DNA of 64,000 bases from Crossaster papposus (Eukaryota; Echinodermata; Asteroidea; Velatida; Solasteridae): the NCBI GenBank assembly GCA_037893245.1, contig JBAIAA010000261.1:1178001-1242000 (forward strand), in the 5' to 3' direction. Positions within the stretch are counted from its first letter, which is position 1. Each line of letters opens with the position of its first letter. A program made the position numbers and the translations under genes. Shown piece after piece: positions 22,701 to 34,700 of this stretch. A model generated the notes under the pieces. That model saw nothing but the letters and a program-made list of their open reading frames with translations. It did not search any database and had not been told where the DNA came from.

Positions 22701-25700
22701 TGGCCGCGCTGATGAAACGCGACTAGCGGACCCGGGTGCGATAATTTTTTCTGCAGGTAGGTTGGTACATTAGCCAATCAGAACACAGATGATGTTGACG
22801 TCATCGATGATGTTAGAGTTGTCTGGGACAAATTAACCCTAACCCCTAACCCTAACCCTAACCATAGAGAAAATTCCTTTCTCTATGCCCTAACCCCTAA
22901 CCCCTAACCCTAGTCAGATCCCAGACAACTCTAACATCATCGATGACGTCAACACAATCTGTGTTCTGATTGGCTAATAAATGTACACTATGTACCAACC
23001 TACCTGCAGATAAAATTATCGCGACCCGGGTTGAAGAAAACCCGGCGAGCATTCACACTACTGCAAATAACCCGAAGAATTGTCCAAAGGCCGTCGTTAA
23101 CCCCGAGACTGGTGGGTTAACTCATCACGCGAGTATAGGGTTAGAAATTACCCGGGTAAAGTGGGGTTTCGAGGCAGTTAACTCGGGGAATTTCTAACCC
23201 CGAAAAGTGTAGTATGAACACTCCAAATTACCCGGGTAATCTCGGGGTTAAATATTTCATTAACCCCCAGATAACCCGGGTAAATGCATAGTGTGAAATC
23301 GGTAACTGTAAATAGGGTAGTAAGTTGTAACAAACTGATAGATTTCTTTTCATTCGCTTGGTTGTACATGTACAATCGAGTCAATGTATACATGTAATGC
23401 GCCGTATTTTTTGCCGCATGAGGGCGCTGTAAGACGCCATTTTCTGGGTACCCAACACAGGCAAAATCGCGTTTATTGAAGTAGTTTTAGTAACTTTACT
23501 TTTATCTAAAAATTGAATATTAGAAAAAAAAATATTTTGGAGCTGTTAGAATATCTAAACTGACAAGAATTATCTCCTAATCACTTTTATTTATACCCCC
23601 AAATACCGTGAGCACAGCGCCCTCTACGTTCAATAATACGGCCTATTCTTTCGCGAACATAATCCCGGGAGTAAACCAACGCCAATCCTTTGTAAATCAT
23701 TTGTAAATTCTTTTTAATTAAACCATTGCTATGACGTCACGCTATTGTTAAAAGTGTGGATTCGTATCTAAGAATCAACGCTTTGGACAATAACAGTGGA
23801 TTCGTATCTACGAATCTTTAGTAAAGTGTGGATTCGGAACGGTTTTTATCTTGCCTACATTTGTAACAATTACGAATCCACGGTTATTCAATTCCTCAAC
23901 CCTAATCCAACCCTGATTACGTAAGAGCCTCGAGAACCTCCTTTAGGCCAAAAAACAAACAAAACATGTTTGTCTTTTTTTTAGAAGGAAGGAGGAGGCC
24001 TGTTTTTCTTTCTTTTTTAATAGCCGCTCGACACATTTTAATATGGGTCATGTAGTGAACATGTCACGCCCTATCTTTCTATTTGAAATTAAAACATGTC
24101 TCACCCACGAATAAAAATCAAAATTCATGTGGGTCGATCATGTATGCACCATACACGTCACACCCTAGCCTTCCCATTAGAAACAAATATATGTTCACAG
24201 CATGTACACAGTGATGCTAAAGTCCAAATTACGATCTTAAAATTGTATTATCTTTTTTAATTGGCTTTTTCGCAATTTTGCGAAAAAGCCTTTGTTTTTG
24301 TTCTGATTTTTGTTTTACTTCTTTTTTCTTTTTCTTTTTGGGACCAAAATGCAATAGACTTTGTACACGTTCTTTCGTACAAGCACTTTTCATAACAAGT
24401 CGTATCCAAACAAAACTTTACCCAAGTGAAGACCCTATAGTGAACTCGTGTCTAGCAGACAGACATCATGGTGACGTCATCAGGGGGTAACGTGACGTCA
24501 TATTACATTTATTTAATCTTTGAAAATCAATAACAAATCACGCGCAAAAGACCGGGACTTTAGGTTTGTGGCAATTGATAGGATAATCCAGGATCTTCAT
24601 TTTATCTCGTGTGTGAGAAATCACGTGACCCTTCCTTTCGGTCCAAACCGAAAGTGCCTTATAATTTGAAAGTGAAAATGATATGAACTATACTTTAAAC
24701 GATGTTAGTGTTTGGCTAGATGTACTTTTCAAAAAAATTACCGACGACGTCATAACATGTTATAGCACCCTCTGGGAGCAGGTTCTAAATTAATATTTAG
24801 TTGATGTGTGTGGCGAAGTTTGCTGAAATCACTTTATAATTGATGTATATAATAGCTTCATGTTAGAAACAATTTGACCGGGAGAAAAAAATATGACGTC
24901 ACCAGACCGGAAGTTAGAATGAAAAGTTAGACTTGAAGCCATCATTCAATTGTATGTGATTTATTACGTTTTAAGACCTTGAAGCAATATCTCAGCAACG
25001 GATCATGCTAAAATAAAAATAATTGTGTATTGGGTTGGTTAGGTAGTTCACAAAAAGTTTACAAATGTGTGACGTTATCGTTTTAATCACTTTAAATTAC
25101 CTTTAATCTGTTCGATACCTACATTCGTTTTGATTACTTTTAATGTGTTTAAAATTCCTTTTGAATGGTTTTTACGGGGACAAAAATGCGAAAAGGCACT
25201 ATGTTCTGTTCCTCGAACAGACGTAGTTTTAGTTATTATTATTATTATTGTTTAAAGATAATAAAATTTATTATTTTTGTGAAAAAAAAGAAAAGGAGGC
25301 GGCCTCTAAAAAAAGAAGCGGGCGGTGACGTTAAACATATTTTTTTTTTAGTTGGCTTTATGTAAATTACGTCTATGGCCACGATACATGCATGCCTTTT
25401 CATCTCCACTCAACTGGTTAGTTAATAACAATACTTCTTTTGACGCAATGGTTTAAGTCAGAGAATACACTCGCAAGTGTGGATTCGTATTTAAGAATCC
25501 ACTCGGCGCTTCGCGCCTCGTGAATTCGTAATTACGAATCCACACTTTCTCGTGTATTCTCCTATACATATATTCTGTTTATTATTATTATTATTAATTA
25601 TTTCTGGTAATAAAACCAAGGATCCCTCAAAAGCGCCCTAGGCACTGTAGCTCGCAAGCCTGAAGAAACATGTAGGGAGAAGACAATGAGAGAAGGTACA

Positions 25701-28700
25701 ATTTTAGAGGTGGGAGGAAAACCCCAGAAGAATATCCTGGGGAAAACCACAGAGTCAGACAGGGACTGAAAACCCAATCCACATTGGCCCAGGCGAGGTT
25801 CGACCCCGCGTCATAGCGGTGAAAGGCGAGGAAAGAACCGCTACGCCAACCCGACTCCCTATATAAGATATATACATGTAGATAGATATAAAATATAAGA
25901 TAGTTGTAAATACACGCTTAAAACTAAAGTGTTAACATTATATAAGTGTGCGGTGAGTGACTAATCTTAAAGAGTTGAGATTCATACTTTAAACTGATGA
26001 ATTCAACGCTCAATCCACAGTATAATCGAAAGAGGAGTTTCTCTTCACATGATTCTATGAGAAGTAAGATTTTTACATGAACCGAGTAATGATAATTAAC
26101 ACGGCGGTAAATTTAAGATGTGTTGCTGTCCGTGAAACAAACAAAATTTAGTTTTCCTACATTGCGGCCCTTTCGGTTCAATTTGTAATTCCATAATAGA
26201 TGGGGCGCACGTGTTTACGCGCGCCCGGCCGAAAATGTAACAAAGATGGTGGCTCTTCGTGAAAACGAAAACCTCCCTTGACCCATACCTTTACGCATTT
26301 CCATGCCATACTACGTTCTGTACACGTTCAAGGGAGCAGTAATGTTTGTTTCTTTTTGTGAACGCAAAGTATTGAGATTCCTGGGTTTTTTTTGGCACCA
26401 TTAATGTAATTAACATAATTTGCTTACAAAAGCGTGTCAAAATGCTTAAATAAAGTGCATTAAAGCAAAATAGTGAGAGAGAACAAATCGAAATCAAACA
26501 AATTGTCATTTTTGACATGTGTGGCTCTTCGTGAAAACGATGACGCTATGGCATACCCAACCAAAATATGAGGATTTAAAGGTTTGTGTCAATGTTTTTG
26601 TGTGTGTTATACCGACAATAGAAAAACATCGACAAACTGTATCAACTTGTTTAAGTTCAACTGCAACTTCCCCTTTTAACATAGAAAAAAGCTATCAAGT
26701 CCGAACTTCAAGTTTAATGTAGAAGTGGCCGAGAACTTGAAAGATGTACCCGAATTTCATGAAAGCATGTATAAGTTATACATGTTAACTTCAACATGCA
26801 TGGGGTCATACAAACAATGACATCTAATGACCCCTGTATGACCTTTGACCTCAGTAATCCGCATTCCCAACACATGGGCCACAACATCCACGTTTCATCA
26901 AAATCCAGGAAAGTTGAAGTTATATAAAAGAAAAAAGAAAAACCGAAACACTAAAATACATAAGGTTATACGGAATGCATAATTTAGGACTGGAAGTTTT
27001 CCCCCAACAATATATGTATGTCGACACAAACAAAAATGAAACAATCAATCCTGTTACAAATACAAATGGAACATGTACATGTATACACTGGCAGTGTGAC
27101 CACTCATTATTTTCATTTCTTTCAAGATCAGCACCCGAAATCTTTCAAGATCTTTCAAGCCTATATAAATCAGTATACAACCTAGTGTAAACTTAATAAA
27201 ATACATGTACATTCTGTACACATGCACATTCACATTATGCATGTATGTGTACATGTACATGTACATGTACATATGCTGCTACATAAAGCCGTACAGTAAA
27301 CTGGCGCCATTTTATGCACGGACTTGCACATGTTGTACGGCAAAGCTGATAAGTTGGGTACTATACATCAGCCTCCCATCGCAAAATTAAAATAATACAT
27401 CAAGATACAAATCCCATAACCGTTAAAAAGTCCAATTTATTGGAAAATGTATCAAAATTCTGCATGAAATTCAATATTTTTGCACTTTTGGGAAATCTTT
27501 CAAGATTTGTGGCTTTTTTCAGATCTTTTTTTCAAGTTTTCAAGATGGGTCTTACTTTCAAGATCTTGAAAGATCTTTCAAGGAGTGGCAACACTGTACA
27601 CTGGTCAATGGGCAACTGGCCACGTGCAAAATATGCATACTTGTGATCAAGTCAAAGTACATGTATAATACAAACCGCTTAAAATCTCTGTTTTGTTTTT
27701 ACATTCTTTAAGTCTGTGCTGCGGCTACGCAACTTGAGTAAGCACTTACAGACTTCAAAAAAATTGTCCGAATAAATCGGAAATGTACATAATATTCTTG
27801 TGAAGTCAATTTATTTGTGATGACATTTTCCACGCGCAGATCACAGTATACCTTCTAGATTTATCGTTTGTGAATTGTCTACACCATGCACTGTTCGATT
27901 TTTTTTGCGTCAAATGTTAAGGCTATACTTTTAACATTCAGCAATTGCCGCTTAACTCAAAACAACCTTTCAAATTTCAAGAAATTGTCAGATTGCCTAC
28001 GGACTCACGTGCAAATCGGTACAGCGCGTAGGAAGTATACATATTCAAATCTATGCAAATGAGCTCCGCCCACTAATACGTGCTCTGTGTCGATGTCAGG
28101 GACTTGCAATGACCCCGAATATCGAATGTACATAAAATCGAGCCAATCACCCTTGCCTTCTTTCCGGATGGTGATCGCGAATTTGTCTTTATAAAATTCT
28201 ATTTTTTTTAGAATAATTACATGATATCTAGCGCAATCATTTTACTGGATACCTAGAATCATTATTCACTTTCAAATGAGTATGATATTTCTTAAAAATT
28301 CGGTAGTAAATATTTTCGATATCCGCAAATGGTGTATCCTACATTTAACTCAAAACCTTTCTATCTCCATCGATGTTTTTTTTTTTTTAAGTCGACCCGT
28401 TACACTATTATGTCGGTCATAGACTGGTTCCAGTATTTGGATGTTGTAATGACTTTAAACACCATACATTTGTATTTAGTTTTGGTCTCGTTCTCGGAAG
28501 CCTTGGGTTTGGTCTTGGTCTCGGTTTAGGACATAATGGTTTTGACTACAACACTGTCACACAAGGTGTGCATTATGCAAACAATCGCTATGAACATTAC
28601 TCATTTTGATCATTTTGATATACCGGTGGCCAAACTAGGGGTCAAACTTGGTATGAAAATTGTCCAGGCGAAAATTAAGATGACGTCATGACGGGACATG

Positions 28701-31700
28701 TGACGTCACATTAAAGGTTCAGTTTTTAAGACCCTCTATCTCTGGAAGTACAGGCCCAATTGGGGTCAAACTTGGTATGCAAGTATTCCAGGATGTGCTA
28801 TAGACGGAAATTGAGATAACATCACAAAATCATGATGATATCATCGGGTGTCATGTGACGTCACATTCAAGGTTCAGTTTTCCCCCATAGGATTCGTACA
28901 CGTTTTTTTCAACTAATATATCTTTGGCACTTGGGTAAATTCGATCGACTTCAGACTTGGCACACAGCTGTGTTTGTCCACAAACACATTTCTAGGTGAT
29001 TTGATTTTCGATCATTTCCCATTTCGATCATTTTTATATACCGGTGGCCAAACTTGGGGTTGAACTTGGTATGCAAATTTTCCAGGCGAACATTAAGATG
29101 ACGTCATCGAGGGTCATGTGACGTCACATTAAAGGTGCAGTTTTTAAGACCCTCTATCTCTGGAAGTACAGGCCCAATTTGGGTCAAACTTGGTATGCAA
29201 GTATTCCAGGATGTGTTATAGACGAACATTAAGATAACATCACAAAATCATGATGATATCATCGGGTGTCATGTGACGTCACATTAAAGGTCAGTTTTCC
29301 CCATAGGATTCGTACACGTTTTTTCAACCAATATATCTTTGGCACTTGGGTAAATCCGTTCGACTTCGGACTTGGCACACGCTTAGACCACCACCCAGAT
29401 ATTGAAAATAATTTTAGACACCCAAAACAGCTATGTGTTTGTCCATAAACACATTTCTAGTTAATTGGATTGTATTCTAGTTAGAGGCTATATACTCAAC
29501 TCCACTTCCACATGATTCCATTTTTAACTTCACCTCAGTGTGTTATTGTATGAATTATCAAACCTAAATAATTATAAGAACTTGAAGGTACTACATGTAT
29601 GTATAACAAATGTGGAGAACATAAATGTGACCCAGCACGAGTAAATGAGACACTTCGAGGCAAAAATGAAAATTGAGATTTTGATTTAATCATTTAAAGC
29701 TTGTTTAGCTTTAAATGATGAAATCAAAATCTCAATTTTCTTTTTTGCCTCAAAGTGTCTCATTTACTCGTGCTGGGTCACAAATGTTTAAATTTAGTCT
29801 GTGTGTGTTTTGGGGTGTTGCACCCTAAAAAATAGATATTCAAATTGAATTGATAATTTTCAGCATTGTGTTTGTTATCAGCATTGGAATGAGATATCCC
29901 ACGAAAACAAATCGGCCAACGGCAAGTAATTATTTAAATTCAGATTTTGAATGAGGACCTATCGAGTCAGAACTTTCAAGATCATTGTGAAAATTGGCTG
30001 AAAACATTAAAGTTTCATCAAAATCAATGAAAAGGTGACATCTGATGACCATTACATGACCTTTGACCTCAATAATCCTCAAAAGAATCGCGTCTTCCCA
30101 CCCAAGGGTCACTGCAAGGGTCACTTTCAAAAACTGAAACTTCAACATACAGACGGTCGTACGGTCGTAGGACTTAAGTGTCCCCCTAAAATGTGTTCAG
30201 CCGACACAAAATATATGGAATTGAACCAATCACTCCTGATTACCAATGGAACATACTGGTCATGCGGCAACTGGCCGCGGAATAAATAAATTATTTATGT
30301 GCAAAATATGTACATCACGACCGAGCAAGTTAAAGCATACCCTTGTGTGCAATTGTCAATAAAGAAAAAAGTTAGAAAATTGATGTAATTGTCTGAAAAT
30401 GCATATCTTCCTATTAATAAAATGTCTTTCTCTGAGATTAAAAGTCTGAATTAAAGGTAGGATACACTATTTGCAGATATCGAAAATGTTTGCTAACAAA
30501 TTATTAAGAAATATCTTACTGATTTGAAAGTAAATATTGATTGTAGGCATCCAGCAAAATGATTGCCCTGGATATATTGTAATTGTTCCGAAAAACAATA
30601 TTTTAGAAAATAACGTTCCCGATCGCCGGACGGCGAAACAAAAAATTACTTAAAAACAAATTACTGCCCAACGCCGGTTGAAAACGAACGCCGATGCTTT
30701 TCTTAGCATCCATGGTTCTAAAACCTCGGACAGGTCAGTTAAACGATATTTACTATAAAATCCAACCACCCCCCCCAACGAAACCACCAATTCCTGATAA
30801 TTCAATCAATTACCAATGATGTATACTACTACCTTTAAGCTAAAAGTAATAAAACTCAAGCCGTGATTTAGTACATGTACAAGCAGCTTGAAAACACTTC
30901 TCTTTTTTCCATATTGTTTTATGTCTGTGTTGCGGCCACGCAACTTAAGTAAACGCACACAGACTCACACAAATTTCGCGGACGATTTGGATCGGCCGCG
31001 AACACAACTTACTGACTAGTCTTGGCCAAGACCAAGCTAGCCCGTTCATTTGTTCCGCGGCGCGCCGTCCGTATTATCTGGGATTATTGAGGGCGCCCTT
31101 TATTATCGCCATAATTCCTGGATCTCTTCCAGTAGCTTGGTCTTGGCGCATCGGTCACGTGAACCCGGAAAATTCCGAGGACATTCCAAGCATAGCTTAA
31201 ATAGCTACTCGCCCCCGCATGCGCACTAAGTCGTTTTTGTTTAATGTGGTGTTCGATTATTATAGTCTGGTTCCCAGACCAAATATTTCTGACTATTTGT
31301 TATTTTTCATTTATTATTTAGCCGTTAATGTCACGTGACCAACAACTGGAGGAATTGCTTAACGTTCGCGATGTTCGAGTGTTTCCAGGTTTTTATAAAA
31401 TAAAACTCACATTAGCAAAGGTCAACACCAGACGAAATGCCTAAGACTATCACAGTCATTGTAGTCATTGTGCTATTTTTTTGGAAAGAGCCGTTAGAAT
31501 TTGAATTGTTGCGTCGTCATAGCTACGCTGCTTGTATCATCGCGTCATTATCTATTTGTTGTCGCCGGCGGCTACCTGACCTACACTACAATTTAGACGT
31601 ATAGCCAAATGTGGTTTCTTACACGTCCGGTCAGGTAGCAGCCGGCGACAACAAAATAGATAATGACGCGATACAAGCAGCGTAGCTATGACGACGCAAC

Positions 31701-34700
31701 AATTCAAATTCTAACGGCTCTTTCCAAAAAAATAGCACAATGACTACAATGACTGTGATAGTCTTAGGCATTTCGTCTGGTGTTGACCTTTGCTAATGTG
31801 AGTTTTATTTTATAAAAACCTGGAAACACTCGAACATCGCGAACGTTAAGCAATTCCTCCAGTTGTTGGTCACGTGACATTAACGGCTAAATAATAAATG
31901 AAAAATCACAAATAGTCAGAAATATTTGGTCTGGGAACCAGACTATAATAATCGAACACCACATTAAACAAAAACGACTTAGTGCGCATGCGGGGGCGAG
32001 TAGCTATTTGAGCTATGCTTGGAATGTCTTCGGAATTTTCCGGGTTCACGTGACCGATGCGCCAAGACCAAGCTAGTGGAAGAGATCCAGGAATTATGGC
32101 GATAATAAAGGGCGCCCTCAATAATCCCAGATAATACGGACGGCGCGCCGCGGAACAAATGAACGGGCTAGCTTGGTCTCGGCCAAGACTACTTACTGAC
32201 CGACTTGTGAAGTCACTTTATTTAGAATGACAACTTCCACGCGCAGATCACGGCTTTCCTTCTAGAATTAGCCGCTTGCAAATCGTCTGCATCATGCAAT
32301 GCTCGTGTTTTTTAGCGTTAAATGTTAAGGCTGTACTCTTAACACTCGGCATTATGCGCTTCACTCGATAAAACTCTTCCAGTTTCAAGAAATATTCAGA
32401 TTGACCACGACCCACATGTATATCTGTAAGGTTGCTTGAGATTAAACATTTAAATTATATGCAAATGAGCTCCGCCCACTAAAACGTGCTCAGCGTCACA
32501 TACACAAGCCTGGCGGTATGCGCACGCATTCGTTTACATAATGTAAATGTACATAATAATTATATACATGTACACAGCACGGTTTATGGTAGAGAGATAC
32601 CACACCCTCTCTTGTCCCGATATACACACTAGTCAGAGACGTTAGGGCTTAATTATAGGGGCTGTTTGGTTCAGATTCCACCAAAAGCACTAAATTTGGA
32701 CAAGATAGTACCGATACCATACTTATCCGTTTTTGACGGACGCCCTGGCGGTCACTTATGGGGCTGCCATAATTTGCAAAAGTCATTAATAACTGCCGTG
32801 TAATATATTTATATTTGGGAATATTATTATTATTATTATTATTAAAAAAGTTTATTTAGGTGATTTTACTTACACATTCCTTGCTTAAAAATATTTTCTA
32901 AAGCATATATAATTAACAATCCAAAATGGTTAATATTATACCCTAACGTTAGGCAACCGTTTGCCTAATTTTAGCCCAAATTGTGGGCACTTCATTCCCC
33001 CCTTGTTTTAACTCCGTTTGGTTTTGCTCTTGATTCTTCACAACCATGTTTACCAATTAAACATGTATACACTGGTCATACTAGCGGCAACTGGCCGCGG
33101 AATAAATTATTTATTTACTGTGCAAGATATGCATATCACAGGGTGAGATTGTCAATGAAGACAAATGTCTGAACAGAAAAATCTTCTTTCTATTTAAAAT
33201 AATGTCTTTTTCTGAAATTAGCCGTTTGTGAATTGTCTACATCTCGCACTGTTCGATTTGTTTGCGTCAAATGTCAAGGCTGTACTCTGAACACTCAGCA
33301 ATTGCCGCATAATTATCCAGTTCGCGCCGGGATTATTTTAACATCACCGAGCTGACGCGCGGAATTATTTTTAACAAAACTCGATCCGAGGCGCGTTTAG
33401 GCCGATAGTACCGGAAAGCACACCTACGCATTTCCGGCGTTGCTCGCTGCTGACAGACATTTAAAGGCCTTGCCCGTGGCGTGTTTATGAGTCAACCGTT
33501 TTGAATCTGGGGAAAACTTTGCGTTTATATACGTCATCCGGCGCAAACTGGTGACTCAAAAAACTGTTTATAGTTTCAAGAAATGTTCAGATTGACTACG
33601 GACTCGCGTGCAAATCTGTAAAGCGCGTGAGCTGTATACATATTCTAATTATGCAAATGACCGCCGCGGCGGCACCGCCCACTAATGCGTGTTCTATATA
33701 GACCATGTGCCCTCTGTTTACATCTGTATTCAAATGTGCCCGTCAATATGCGCACGCATCGTGTTTTACATAAATTTGGTTAAGAGGCGACATCAGAGGT
33801 CAGATAATTCAAAGGTGGTCTGACCTGCGGCGTCACTCCTCAACCAAATGTTATGAAAAACACGATGTGTGCGCGTATTGACGGGCACATTTGAATACAG
33901 ATGTAAACACGTGACGTCAGAGGGCACATCGTCTATATGTCAGGGACTGCGTCTCATTTGTTATTGAAAAAGATCTTTAACATTTTGTTTGAGCGCTTTG
34001 TAAACCATCAGAAAAGGAAGAAATTCACACTGAAACATCCGAACTATTGGCATTTAGATAAAGATAAATTTAATAAAGATAAATACAGCTGTAAGGCAGC
34101 AACATATTGGTACACAGCACATGTATGTATTGCACTGTATTTCTTTTTAGATGCAATCTTTGAAAATGCAGCACCTGTTGTGACTTTTTGCAGCCATCCA
34201 AAAGTTAACCACCCAAAATATTGTTAAAAAGCTTACTTGTTGTAAGAATATTATTGACTCTAAACTCTCTGCGAAAATATTCCTTGTGGGATTCTGTAAT
34301 TTGGATGAAAATTGTTAAAAAGAAGGTTATTTTAAGAGATGGGTCTCAGAGAAGGAAGTCATCAAAAACTAAACAGTTCTTGTTGTATTTTTCAAGAAAC
34401 TTATGTATCCTAACCCGGTTTTCCCTTCAACCTTGTTCTATGATCAAAATAACCCATAAGAAAAGTTGTCGAAGAAAAAGACAAACGTTAACGATAGTCG
34501 GATTCGAACCACAAACCTTTCAATCCATAGCTCTCCTCTCTACCAACTATGCTATTGGCAAGTTGGTTGAGGAAGCCGTTCTTTATAATTCTTTATAGTT
34601 GCCATTGCTCTTTCTCATGAATATACATTCACCCACCACCCAGCTCCTGAAAAAAATATATATCGCGAACCACTACACCGGTTAGTAATAAGTGTCTTTC

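Larger units (their letters stand above)
21710..23303. mobile_element. non-autonomous element with repeated ACCCGGGTAA motifs
   Basis: Bounded by ACCGTTTTCACAC and the inverted GTGTGAAATCGGT. Both halves carry many ACCCGGGT/TAACCCCG motifs. The inside holds two or more nested GTGGCAGAG elements (22158-22593) and a long inverted repeat around telomere-like DNA (22728-23030). No transposase frame is seen. Confidence 0.6.

Noticed and set aside
22970..23197. Open frame over ACCCGGGT repeats
   Set aside because: It lies wholly in a non-coding element and has no family motif.
34492..34566. Functional tRNA gene on the minus strand
   Set aside because: A and B boxes are present but the acceptor ends do not pair and the anticodon arm is poor; treated as a relic.
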